NCBI GenBank assembly: GCA_049601975.1
Contig: JBMYRC010000097.1
Coordinates: forward strand, 1 to 16,233
Length of the DNA: 16,233 nt
Source of the DNA: UBA6544 sp049601975
Lineage (GTDB): Bacteria > Pseudomonadota > Alphaproteobacteria > UBA8366
Reading direction: 5' to 3'
Made by a program: the position numbers and the translations under genes. This document shows positions 1 to 7,482 of the stretch, one piece after another. Every line of letters begins with the position of its first letter. Within the stretch, counting starts at the first letter, position 1. Below the pieces are notes generated by a model. That model ran no database searches, was not told where the DNA came from, and saw only the letters and a list, made by a program, of their open reading frames with translations.

Positions 1-1583
1 TCGAGATCGTCATCGGGTATCCGGTGAACCATATTCTTGAATTTGCCGCCCGGGCCGATATCCGCCCCATCATCGTCCGACAGGAACGCATCGGCCTGCA
101 CATGGCGGACGCCATGTCGCGGATGACCAGCGGCAAGAAGATTGGCATCTTCTTGATGCAACATGGCCCCGGCGCGGAAAACGCGTTCGGCGGCGTGGCC
201 CAGGCTTACGGCGAATCAGTGCCGATCCTGGTCATGCCCATGGGCTACGCGCGCAACATCGCGCACACCGATCCACAGTTCAATTCGGTGCTGAATTTCA
301 AACACATCACGAAATCGACGGAACCTGTCACCAATGTCCAAGATATCCCGGACATCATGCGCCGCGCCTTCACGCAACTCCGCAATGGCCGTGGCCGCCC
401 AGTCTTGATCGAAGTGCCAACCGACGTGTTATCCGAGGATTTCGAGGGCGAGATTGATTACACACCGGTCTACACCACGCGCAGCGGACCGGATCCCGAA
501 GCGGTCAAGACGGCAGCAAAAATGCTGATCCGCGCCAAACGACCCGTCATCTACGCGGGTCAAGGCATCCACTACGCAGAAGCCTGGCCGCAATTGAGGG
601 AACTGGCCGAGCTGATGGGCTCGCCCGTCACCACCAGCCTCGAAGGCAAAAGCGCGTTTCCGGAGGATCACCCGCTCTCTCTAGGCTCCGGCGGTCGTTC
701 GATGCCGCGCACGGTGCACGATTTTCTGCAAAAATCCGATTTGATTTTCGGAATAGGTTGCAGCTTCACCTCGACAAGTTTCGGCGTCACCATGCCGAAG
801 GGAAAGACGATCATCCACTCAACGCTCGATCCGGTCGACCTGAACAAGAATGTGGTGAGCCAGCACGCCATGGTCGGCGACGCCGCGTTGACGCTCGACG
901 CCTTGATCACCGAGATAAAGGCCCAAGGACAAACGCCGCCGGACACGTCTGCCGTGACTGCCGAGATCGCGGAGGGCAAGAGAGCTTGGCTCGCCGAATG
1001 GATGCCGAAGCTTACTTGCAACGACGCTCCGCTGAATCCCTACCGGGTACTTTGGGACCTGGCCAAGACGGTGGACCGGCCGAACACCATCATCACCCAT
1101 GATGCAGGCAGCCCCCGCGATCAACTCTCGCCATTCTGGGAGGCGACGACGCCGCTTTCGTATATCGGTTGGGGCAAAACAACGCAGTTGGGCTACGGCC
1201 TCGGTCTCGCGATGGGCGCCAAACTCGCCTGCCCCGACAAGCTGTGTATCAATGTCTGGGGCGACGCGGCGATCGGCTTTACCGGCATGGATTTCGAGAC
1301 GGCGGTGCGTGAGCGGATTCCGATCCTCTCGATATTGCTCAACAATTTCTCCATGGCCATCGAACTGAAAGTCATGCCGGTGTCGACAGAGAAATACCGC
1401 AGCACCGATATCTCCGGCGATTACGCCGCCATGGCACGCGCCTTCGGCGGTTATGGCGAGCGCGTGACAGCACCCGACGATATCATTCCGGCCATCCAAC
1501 GCGGTATAGAGCAAACGAAGAACGGCACTCCGGCGCTGCTCGAATTCATCACCTCGCAAGAAGTGGATATTTCCATCTTCTAA
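1..1583 (+). CDS. Thiamine-diphosphate-dependent enzyme, acetolactate synthase/benzoylformate decarboxylase superfamily (5' partial)
   Basis: The frame is open from base 3, with no stop before the left edge, so the first GTG at 24 is internal and perhaps 20-40 N-terminal residues are missing. The order is typical of the superfamily. The N-terminal pyrimidine-binding domain has the segment IVRQERIGLHMAD, whose Glu (codon 84-86) matches the conserved Glu that activates the thiamine ring. A central domain follows (about 500-1000), then a C-terminal diphosphate-binding domain containing WGDAAIGF and, 25 residues after GD, the NN of LLNNF (about 1260-1346). The canonical motif is GDG...NN; here the third residue is Ala. 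Family members decarboxylate or ligate 2-oxo acids, using Mg2+ and ThDP, in the cytoplasm. The substrate cannot be told from sequence. No regulatory-subunit gene follows, which argues against a biosynthetic acetolactate synthase. The gene ends 25 nt before the K+ channel start. Confidence 0.85.
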   Translation, partial: EIVIGYPVNHILEFAARADIRPIIVRQERIGLHMADAMSRMTSGKKIGIFLMQHGPGAENAFGGVAQAYGESVPILVMPMGYARNIAHTDPQFNSVLNFKHITKSTEPVTNVQDIPDIMRRAFTQLRNGRGRPVLIEVPTDVLSEDFEGEIDYTPVYTTRSGPDPEAVKTAAKMLIRAKRPVIYAGQGIHYAEAWPQLRELAELMGSPVTTSLEGKSAFPEDHPLSLGSGGRSMPRTVHDFLQKSDLIFGIGCSFTSTSFGVTMPKGKTIIHSTLDPVDLNKNVVSQHAMVGDAALTLDALITEIKAQGQTPPDTSAVTAEIAEGKRAWLAEWMPKLTCNDAPLNPYRVLWDLAKTVDRPNTIITHDAGSPRDQLSPFWEATTPLSYIGWGKTTQLGYGLGLAMGAKLACPDKLCINVWGDAAIGFTGMDFETAVRERIPILSILLNNFSMAIELKVMPVSTEKYRSTDISGDYAAMARAFGGYGERVTAPDDIIPAIQRGIEQTKNGTPALLEFITSQEVDISIF

Positions 1584-1596
1584 TACAAAAGGCCGG

Positions 1597-1602
1597 TATA
1601 AT
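1597..1602 (+). promoter_or_regulatory. Candidate -10 element for the K+ channel, possible leaderless start
   Basis: An exact TATAAT lies in the 25-nt gap after the ThDP enzyme and ends 6 nt before the ATG at 1609. If used, transcription would start at or within a base or two of the ATG. No good Shine-Dalgarno sequence sits in the usual place; the nearest purine run, AAAAGG, is about 17 nt upstream of the ATG. No strong -35 hexamer is seen at optimal spacing. This is a prediction only. Confidence 0.4.
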
Positions 1603-1608
1603 ACCCGA

Positions 1609-2781
1609 ATGGAACTGACCCGTCGCCAGCGCCTAGCTTATTTGCTTGATCCGTCAGGCTCGATGAGCCCGTCCCAAATGGGGATGGCAACGGTCTTCCT
1701 CGGTGCGGCCGTGGTGGCGGCAACGGCTTTTGCCACGATTACCGTTCCCTCCCTATCACCGCGCACAATTGACGCTGCGAACGGCGTTTATTGGGTGTGT
1801 GGCAACGTCTTTCTGGCAGAATATCTCCTTCGTATCTGGCTCGCACCTCAGCAAGAGCTGCGCCCAGTTAACGCCTGGGTTTACCGTCGACGGTATCTCA
1901 CCTCCGGCCTCGGTATTGTCGATCTATTGTCGGCACTGCCCATTTTCCTGATTTTCACGGGAGCGATGTCTCATAGCGAAATCGGCGAACTCACACTCCT
2001 CTCTCTTTGCAAGAGCGCCCGCTACGTGGCCAGTCTCAGCCTGCTGACACAAGTGGTAAGGAACGAAGCCCGCTCCCTAATTTCCGTCCTGCTGTTATTG
2101 ATGATCTTGGTCGTGCTGGCATCGGGCCTGATGTATCGTTTCGAGCATGCAGCCCAACCGGAGAGTTTCAGTTCAATCCCCACAACGATCTGGTGGGCAG
2201 TCGTAACCGTCGCGACGGTCGGTTACGGCGATATGACACCAACGACGGAACTTGGCCGCGTCTTCGGTGGATTGATTATGATCCTGGGTGTAGCGACTTT
2301 CGCAATGCCGGCGGGCATTTTAGCCAGTGGTTTTGCCAGCGAGATGCGGCGACGTAACTTTCTCGTCACGTGGCAAACCGTCGCCGATGTGCCGCTTTTC
2401 TCTGAATTAAATGCCGGGGAAATCGCTGAAATTACCCGCCTTCTGCGTCCGCACGGCGTCCCCGCGCATCGCGTGGTGGTGCATCACGGCGATCCTGGCG
2501 ACGCCATGTATTTCATCATGTCGGGCGAGGTCGAGGTCGAAATCACACCGAACCCCGTACGTTTGAAAGAAGGTCAGTATTTCGGTGAGATCGCCCTGCT
2601 GAAGCACATCGAGCGAACGGCGACGGTGATCACCAATAAAGATTGCCAATTACTCTCGCTTCCGGTAACCGGTTTTCGCAATCTCATGAAGCGTCATCCG
2701 AATATCAGTGAAAAAATTACCCGGCAGGCGGACGGGCGCCTGCAAGAGCTTGAGATCGGGCACGGCGACACCCATCACTAA
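1609..2781 (+). CDS. Cyclic-nucleotide-gated potassium channel (six-TM, MlotiK1-like)
   Basis: Inner-membrane K+ channel subunit of 390 residues, expected to form tetramers. Hydrophobic segments fit S1 (about 24-48), S2 (59-79), S3 (97-118), an S4-like stretch (127-151) and S5 (157-176). The pore helix leads to the selectivity filter TVGYGD at 203-208, followed by S6 (217-243). The S4-like helix has few basic residues (K135, R138, R151), so strong voltage sensitivity is doubtful, as in bacterial MlotiK1. After a linker, residues about 260-365 form a cyclic-nucleotide-binding domain. Its phosphate-binding cassette is FGEIALL...RTATV, with Arg336 placed to bind the cyclic phosphate. Length is close to MlotiK1 (about 355). 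Likely role: cAMP- or cGMP-modulated K+ flux. Its stop is 2 nt from the stop of the convergent EamA gene. Confidence 0.9.
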   Translation: MELTRRQRLAYLLDPSGSMSPSQMGMATVFLGAAVVAATAFATITVPSLSPRTIDAANGVYWVCGNVFLAEYLLRIWLAPQQELRPVNAWVYRRRYLTSGLGIVDLLSALPIFLIFTGAMSHSEIGELTLLSLCKSARYVASLSLLTQVVRNEARSLISVLLLLMILVVLASGLMYRFEHAAQPESFSSIPTTIWWAVVTVATVGYGDMTPTTELGRVFGGLIMILGVATFAMPAGILASGFASEMRRRNFLVTWQTVADVPLFSELNAGEIAEITRLLRPHGVPAHRVVVHHGDPGDAMYFIMSGEVEVEITPNPVRLKEGQYFGEIALLKHIERTATVITNKDCQLLSLPVTGFRNLMKRHPNISEKITRQADGRLQELEIGHGDTHH

Positions 2782-2783
2782 TG

Positions 2784-3665
2784 TTATTCGCGCCCAGCGC
2801 TGCGCAATTCAGCAAGCGCGCGGAACAATACCGCATTGATCACAAGCGAACCCCCAATGAGAGTAAGTTGCGTCGGCACCTCATCGACGAACAACCAAAC
2901 CCAAATCGGCCCGAAGACGAACTCCAACAGCATCACCAAGGTCACTTCCGCCGCGATCAATTGCCGCGACGCCACAATGAACATCCAATTAGCGAAGCCG
3001 GAGAGAACACCCCCCCATAGCAGACACAACGCGATATCACGGAGTGGCACGTCGAGTTGCCCGCCGCTCACCACGGCCCCCGCTGTCATAATAATCAGGG
3101 AGGAGACGATCAGTGTGGGCAACATATCCACGTCGCGACGCCAGCGGACAATGACCGCATAGGCGCCGAACGAAATCGCGGTCAGCAGACCCATTACATT
3201 GCCGAAGATCGATCCGGCGCCAACCCCCTCACCCAACATAACCGCCACGCCGGCCGCCGCGATCGCCATGGTGATAACGGTGCGCCACGGCAGTGCTTCC
3301 TTCAGGAAGAACCGCGCCAGACCAGCGCTGATAAATGGAATCGCACACAGCATAAACAGAGCGTTGGCGACTGTCGTATGGGCTACGGATTGCACGAAAC
3401 TAATACTGGCGACCGCCACCAATATCGCACCAAAAATACCGGGCCAACCGATATCGCGCAGGCGAAAGATCGTATGACGGCGATACCGAATGGTGAGCAA
3501 CAGGGTGACGGAAAACAACATGCCCAGCGCCCGATAGAATACGAGCTGCCATTCATCAGCCTGTTCGATGTTGCGGATCACCAATCCGCCAAAACTGATC
3601 GTCGTCGAGCCCGCGGCCATCAGGGCAAGCGCAATCAATCGGCTTCTGGTTTCGTTGGCGGTCAT
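2784..3665 (-). CDS. EamA/DMT-family permease
   Basis: A 293-residue, strongly hydrophobic protein with about ten predicted transmembrane helices in two homologous five-helix halves, the usual layout and length of EamA (DUF6) drug/metabolite transporters. The first half contains EWQLVFYRALGML, resembling the family's conserved 'FxR' region after helix 1. Each half ends with the Glu-containing loop typical of the family (FFLKEALPWRT and FVDEVPTQLTLIG). Members export amino acids, metabolites or drugs across the inner membrane; no substrate can be assigned. The ATG lies 9 nt after the stop of the MFS gene on the same strand, so the two are probably co-transcribed. The Shine-Dalgarno (AAGATGG) is weak. 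The C-terminus meets the K+ channel tail to tail. Confidence 0.85.
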   Translation of the reverse strand: MTANETRSRLIALALMAAGSTTISFGGLVIRNIEQADEWQLVFYRALGMLFSVTLLLTIRYRRHTIFRLRDIGWPGIFGAILVAVASISFVQSVAHTTVANALFMLCAIPFISAGLARFFLKEALPWRTVITMAIAAAGVAVMLGEGVGAGSIFGNVMGLLTAISFGAYAVIVRWRRDVDMLPTLIVSSLIIMTAGAVVSGGQLDVPLRDIALCLLWGGVLSGFANWMFIVASRQLIAAEVTLVMLLEFVFGPIWVWLFVDEVPTQLTLIGGSLVINAVLFRALAELRSAGRE

Positions 3666-3674
3666 TCAGCCATC

Positions 3675-5258
3675 TTAGGTCTGCCGCCCGCGACGGGACA
3701 CTATATGCAGTGCCAGCGCCGGAATAAGCCCGAAGAATGCAATGGCCGCGATGGCCGTAAACCCGTCCTGAAATCCCAGCGTACTGGCTTGGGCGCGAAG
3801 CATATCGGCCAGGTAGTTCAACGCGACCGGAGAACGCAACGCTTCGGCAAATCCTTCTTCACCGAGCAATCGCGAAACGTTTTCGAGTAGCTCCCGCGTC
3901 GCTGGATTGGCCGCGGTTTGCGTCGCGGTCAAAGCTTCGCTGTGAAATTGCGTGCGCCGGTCAAGTAGGACCACCAATCCATTGATACCGATCGCGCCGC
4001 CACCCAACATGACGAAATTCACGATTGCGGAAGCTTCGCTGAGTTTATTGGAAGGTAAAGTGCCCAAGGCGGCGCTCATCATCGACGGTGTCATAAATGC
4101 TAGACCTACCCGTCCAACTAAGATGAGAGCGGCGACACCCCAGAACATCGAACTGATGTCGGAGGAGGACAGGATCAAATTACTGATCCCGAACAGTCCT
4201 ACACCGAGCGCGATACCGAATTGAGGCGGTACTGCATCAGCGAACTTTCCGGTGAGAGGTAGAATGAAGACCGCGATAATCGCGCCCGGCAAGATCAGAA
4301 ATCCAGCAGCGGAAGGGGTATATTCCTGCACCAACTGTCCGAAAACCGGATAGAGATAGATGGCAGAGAAGTTCGCTAACCCATAGACGAACGCCACAGC
4401 GATGGCGGCGGAGAAGGGAGCATGGCGAAAAAGCGTAAATTCTAGAATCCGTTGGCCGCCATATACTTGCGACAACACGAAGCCAGTGGCGGACACAAAC
4501 GATATGATGAATTGCAGAATGATCGTATCGGACAGCCATCCATCCCTTTGGCCGTTGGCGATCCCTGTCATCAAGAAGAATAGTGAGAGACACAAGAGCG
4601 AGAACCCTAGCCAGTCAAATAGCACCGAGGTTCCCACCGCCCGGCGCGGCAAAACGATCAGCCCCATCACGAAGGCAAAGGCCACCACCGGAAGCGGTAG
4701 TAGAAAAATCAACCGCCAATGGAACGCGTCTATCGTGAGGCCACCCAAATAGGGCCCCACACCGTGCGCGCACACAATTCCCATGCTGAACAATCCCATC
4801 GCGAGACCGCGCCGTTCGGGCCGGAAGGCTTGTACCAATGCGACCATGACCAAAGGCTGAATGACACCCGACGCGAAGCCTTGAACCACCCGACCGAAGA
4901 TGATCGCGGGCAGATTGGGACTGAAAGTGCTGATCAGTGAGCCGATCGCAAACAAAATCAGCGAGACGGAAAACGTAAGTTGTGGGCCGAACTTCTCGAC
5001 TGTCCACGGACTGATCAGCAAGCTCGCGGTCATCGTCGCGAAAAAGGCGGTCGCGATAAACTGCACCTGATCCTGCCCCACCCCGAACGCTCCCATGACG
5101 TCCGGCACCGCGACATTGACGATACTGCTGGTGAGGACGGCTGTGGCAAAGGCGGAAAGCACGGTCACGGCGACCAGCCATGGATAGGCCGCGCCATAGC
5201 GTTCAGCGAGCTCCTCCAATGTGGTCTCGGTCGACCCGCTTATGCCAGCTTCCGCCAT
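3675..5258 (-). CDS. MFS transporter, DHA2 (EmrB/QacA-like) 14-TM drug:H+ antiporter family
   Basis: A 527-residue membrane protein. After a soluble N-terminal 27 residues, the first helix carries SSIVNVAVPDVMGAF, matching the DHA2 TM1 pattern. The region around residues 125-170 (GRVVQGFASG..., then GLAMGLFSMG...GPYLGG) corresponds to motifs B and C of the drug-antiporter group. About 14 hydrophobic segments are present. A long periplasmic loop rich in Ala, Leu and Glu precedes the last helix, as in EmrB-type exporters. Likely role: proton-driven export of toxic or aromatic compounds from the cytoplasm. No EmrA-like adaptor is adjacent. The start at 5258 has GGGATGG just upstream. It is divergent from the aromatic-degradation unit across 77 nt and is the first gene of a two-gene unit with the EamA permease. 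Confidence 0.88.
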   Translation of the reverse strand: MAEAGISGSTETTLEELAERYGAAYPWLVAVTVLSAFATAVLTSSIVNVAVPDVMGAFGVGQDQVQFIATAFFATMTASLLISPWTVEKFGPQLTFSVSLILFAIGSLISTFSPNLPAIIFGRVVQGFASGVIQPLVMVALVQAFRPERRGLAMGLFSMGIVCAHGVGPYLGGLTIDAFHWRLIFLLPLPVVAFAFVMGLIVLPRRAVGTSVLFDWLGFSLLCLSLFFLMTGIANGQRDGWLSDTIILQFIISFVSATGFVLSQVYGGQRILEFTLFRHAPFSAAIAVAFVYGLANFSAIYLYPVFGQLVQEYTPSAAGFLILPGAIIAVFILPLTGKFADAVPPQFGIALGVGLFGISNLILSSSDISSMFWGVAALILVGRVGLAFMTPSMMSAALGTLPSNKLSEASAIVNFVMLGGGAIGINGLVVLLDRRTQFHSEALTATQTAANPATRELLENVSRLLGEEGFAEALRSPVALNYLADMLRAQASTLGFQDGFTAIAAIAFFGLIPALALHIVSRRGRQT

Positions 5259-5335
5259 CCATCCCTACAAACAGCATTTGATTACCGCACTAGATAGTCC
5301 AATATTTCTGTCGGTGAAGACAGGCGGAACACCGG
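5259..5335. promoter_or_regulatory. Divergent intergenic region between MFS exporter and aromatic catabolism unit
   Basis: These 77 nt separate two genes reading away from each other, so both promoters must lie here or overlap the coding starts. The stretch is A+T-richer than its surroundings. It contains a small inverted repeat, CTGTC-GGTGAA-GACAG (5308-5323), just upstream of the hydrolase ribosome-binding site (AGGCGG, 5322-5327), which could be an operator or a 5' hairpin. No regulator gene is adjacent, and I cannot define -35/-10 boxes with confidence. Confidence 0.4.
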
Positions 5336-6172
5336 ATGCCGGAATTTGAATATCAAGGCGCGACCCTTCATTACGGAGATAGCAATCCCGGCGACCCGCT
5401 AGTGCTCCTGCATTCGGGTGGCAGTTCCGGTGCTCAATGGCGCAAGACGGGGGAAAATCTCGATGAAAAGTACCGCCTACTCACACCGGACTTCTACGGC
5501 CATGGCGGCAGCGAGGCCTGGAGCCGTCCGGAGATCCTGCAACATGACGATCAAGCGGATCTCGTCACAGCGGTTATCGGGGATGCGGGACTCGCGGCGT
5601 CCACGATCGATATCGTCGGCCATTCCTATGGCGGAGCGGGGGCCGTGCGAATGGTATTGCGAAAGCTCGCCGATATCCGAAGTTTGGTGCTGATCGAGCC
5701 GATGCTCGCGCGCTTGCTGCCGGAAGCAGGCGAGAGTGAACTCTTTACCGAATATGAATATTTAGCCCATGGGTTTCTCAACCGGGTCACCGCGGGTGAG
5801 GAGATCGATGCCTGGCGTTTTTTTCTCGACTACCGAAACGGAGAAGGCAGCTGGGAAAAGTTCCCAGAGAAAGCCCAAACCCGGTTCCGGGGCCAGACGG
5901 ACGCTACCTATAAGGCATTCCAGTCAAACTTGGCGAACCCAACGACGCTATCGGATATCGCTTCACTCGATGTGCCGGTCACCGTTGTTTGCGGCGAACG
6001 AACCACCGCGCCGGACCGACGGGTAACGGAACTGTTGCGAGATACACTGCCGAACATGCGTTATGTGGTCATATCGGGTGCCGAGCACATGTCGCCCCTG
6101 ACCCATCCAGAACAAGTGGCTGCCATCATCGAACGGCACCTATCGGACCTATCGGCAGGAGATTGGATATGA
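5336..6172 (+). CDS. Alpha/beta-fold hydrolase
   Basis: A 278-residue cytoplasmic hydrolase of the usual length for the family. An oxyanion-side loop HSGGSSG is at 26-32, and the nucleophile elbow GHSYGG at 95-100 places the catalytic Ser at 97. A likely acid is Asp227, in the loop after strand VTVVCGERT. The catalytic His is H251 in GAEHMSPLTHPE. The segment between about 125 and 210 would form the cap that sets specificity. It is translationally coupled to the next gene: its TGA overlaps the ATG of the flavin monooxygenase (ATGA at 6169-6172). This suggests the hydrolase feeds the same pathway, for example by freeing a hydroxybenzoate from an ester or amide; that role is inference. A perhydrolase or C-C hydrolase role cannot be excluded. 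Confidence 0.85.
   Translation: MPEFEYQGATLHYGDSNPGDPLVLLHSGGSSGAQWRKTGENLDEKYRLLTPDFYGHGGSEAWSRPEILQHDDQADLVTAVIGDAGLAASTIDIVGHSYGGAGAVRMVLRKLADIRSLVLIEPMLARLLPEAGESELFTEYEYLAHGFLNRVTAGEEIDAWRFFLDYRNGEGSWEKFPEKAQTRFRGQTDATYKAFQSNLANPTTLSDIASLDVPVTVVCGERTTAPDRRVTELLRDTLPNMRYVVISGAEHMSPLTHPEQVAAIIERHLSDLSAGDWI
6157..6161 (+). promoter_or_regulatory. Ribosome-binding site fixing the hydroxylase start
   Basis: AGGAG lies 7 nt before the ATG at 6169, inside the 3' end of the hydrolase gene. It supports 6169 over the in-frame ATG at 5989, which would add 60 residues of low-complexity, out-of-family sequence overlapping the hydrolase. Confidence 0.75.
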
Positions 6173-7365
6173 ACGACAACCCAATCCTAATCGCCGGTGG
6201 TGGCATTGGCGGCGCCGCCGCAGCGCTGGCTTTAGCCCAGCAAGGACGCGCGGTGCGGCTGCTCGAACAATCGCGGGACTTCGGGGAGATCGGTGCCGGT
6301 ATTCAGCTCGGCCCAAATGTATATAAGATGTTCCAAAAACTCGGCCTGACGGAGGTCATCAACGCGGCGGCCGTGCGGCCCAATGCGCTTGTGATGAGGG
6401 ATGCACTCGACGGCGAGATCGTCACCTGCGTGCCCCTCAACGACGATGCGTTCCGCACCCAGTTCCCCTTTCCCTACGCAGTGACCTATCGCCCGGACCT
6501 GCACAACGCACTGATCGACGCCTGCCAGGACAATCCCTTAGTCGAGCTTGCAACGGCGGCGAAGGTGACCAGCTTCGATACATCGGACGAGAAAGTCGTC
6601 GCCACCTTGGAAGATGGTGGTCGGATCGACGCAAGCGCCTTAATCGGCGCCGACGGACTTTGGTCGAAAGTTCGGGAGACATTGATCGGCGACGGCCCTC
6701 CCCGCGTCTCCGGTCATATTGCCTATCGCGCGGTATTGCCCGCCGCTGAGATGCCGGCGCACCTCCGCTGGAACGAAGTCGTGCTTTGGGCGGGACCACA
6801 CACCCATCTGGTGCAGTATCCGCTGCGGCGCGGCGAAATCTTCAACCTCGTCGCCGTCTTTCACAGCGACCGTTACGAAGAGGGCTGGGATGTCTTTGGG
6901 GATTCCGACGAGCTATTTAAACGGTTCGCCGGCGAACATCCTCATGTACTGGAACTGCTCGGTAAGATCGAGTCCTGGCGGATGTGGGTGCTCTGTGACC
7001 GCGAGCCGATCAAAGACTGGAGCCAAGGACGAGTCACGCTGCTCGGCGACGCCGCCCATCCAATGCTGCAGTACCTGGCGCAGGGTGCCTGCATGGCCAT
7101 CGAGGACGCGGTCTGTCTCGCCCATCAAGTTACTGCTCACGGCGAGGATATTGCCGCCGCCTTCCAAGCCTATCAGGCGAACCGCTATTTGCGGACCGGA
7201 CGGGTTCAACTGACGGCCCGGTTCTACGGCGACGTCTATCACGCGGAGGGAGTGACCCGGGAATTGCGTAACATGACGCTGTCGCCGCGAACACCGGAAC
7301 AGGCCTATCAGGGCATGGATTGGCTTTATAACGGCGTCGACGACGACGGCGCGCAAGTTTTGTAG
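6169..7365 (+). CDS. FAD-dependent aromatic hydroxylase, probable 3-hydroxybenzoate 6-monooxygenase
   Basis: A 398-residue class A flavoprotein monooxygenase (NAD(P)H, FAD, O2), matching the size of characterised 3-hydroxybenzoate 6-hydroxylases. The dinucleotide-binding GGGIGG is at 10-15 right after the start, the ADG motif at 161-163, and the second FAD motif GDAAHPMLQYLAQGACMAIE at 293-312. The LQYLAQGACMA/L-ED variant is, from memory, characteristic of 3-hydroxybenzoate 6-hydroxylases rather than salicylate 1-hydroxylases. His213, Tyr217 and Gln301 coincide by number with residues I recall from the Rhodococcus enzyme's active site; this should be confirmed by alignment. Predicted reaction: 3-hydroxybenzoate to gentisate. 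It is coupled to the upstream hydrolase and followed by gentisate dioxygenase, which makes this assignment much stronger. Salicylate 5-hydroxylation or a similar substrate remains possible. Confidence 0.82.
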   Translation: MNDNPILIAGGGIGGAAAALALAQQGRAVRLLEQSRDFGEIGAGIQLGPNVYKMFQKLGLTEVINAAAVRPNALVMRDALDGEIVTCVPLNDDAFRTQFPFPYAVTYRPDLHNALIDACQDNPLVELATAAKVTSFDTSDEKVVATLEDGGRIDASALIGADGLWSKVRETLIGDGPPRVSGHIAYRAVLPAAEMPAHLRWNEVVLWAGPHTHLVQYPLRRGEIFNLVAVFHSDRYEEGWDVFGDSDELFKRFAGEHPHVLELLGKIESWRMWVLCDREPIKDWSQGRVTLLGDAAHPMLQYLAQGACMAIEDAVCLAHQVTAHGEDIAAAFQAYQANRYLRTGRVQLTARFYGDVYHAEGVTRELRNMTLSPRTPEQAYQGMDWLYNGVDDDGAQVL

Positions 7366-7383
7366 TTGGATGCCACAAGCCCC

Positions 7384-7454
7384 GTCATTCCCGCGCAAGC
7401 GGAAGGCCATAAATGAGGCGGTGTACCCTGGATTACCACCAGCGCGGGAATGAC
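7384..7454. repeat. REP-like palindromic element
   Basis: GTCATTCCCGCGC (7384-7396) is repeated exactly as its reverse complement GCGCGGGAATGAC (7442-7454), giving perfect 13-nt arms around 45 nt. The arms have the sequence of a dispersed intergenic palindrome common in proteobacteria (GTCATTCCCGC...GCGGGAATGAC). It lies between the hydroxylase and dioxygenase genes, so the transcript would carry a hairpin that could act as an attenuator, terminator-like element or mRNA stabiliser. No U-run follows it. I see no second copy in this window. Confidence 0.7.
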
Positions 7455-7469
7455 AATGCCCGAAGCTTT

Positions 7470-7475
7470 GGAGAG
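7470..7475 (+). promoter_or_regulatory. Ribosome-binding site fixing the gentisate dioxygenase start
   Basis: GGAGAG lies 7 nt before the ATG at 7483. The earlier in-frame ATG at 7450 falls inside the right arm of the palindromic repeat and lacks a separate Shine-Dalgarno, so 7483 is preferred. Confidence 0.7.
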
Positions 7476-7482
7476 TGACAGT

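Noticed and set aside
819..1559. 246-codon minus-strand frame inside the ThDP enzyme gene
   Set aside because: Antisense shadow with no recognisable domain; the plus strand carries the complete enzyme signature.
3057..3890. 277-codon plus-strand frame opposite the transporter genes
   Set aside because: Shadow of the EamA/MFS coding strand: no family motifs, composition rich in Gln, Arg and His, and both opposite genes are clearly real.
5989..6168. 60-residue N-terminal extension of the aromatic hydroxylase
   Set aside because: It overlaps the hydrolase gene, has no family similarity, and the ATG at 6169 has a good ribosome-binding site directly before the FAD-binding motif.
7384..7454. Rho-independent terminator after the hydroxylase
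   Set aside because: The palindrome's arms are 45 nt apart and no T-run follows, so it fits a dispersed repeat better than an intrinsic terminator.
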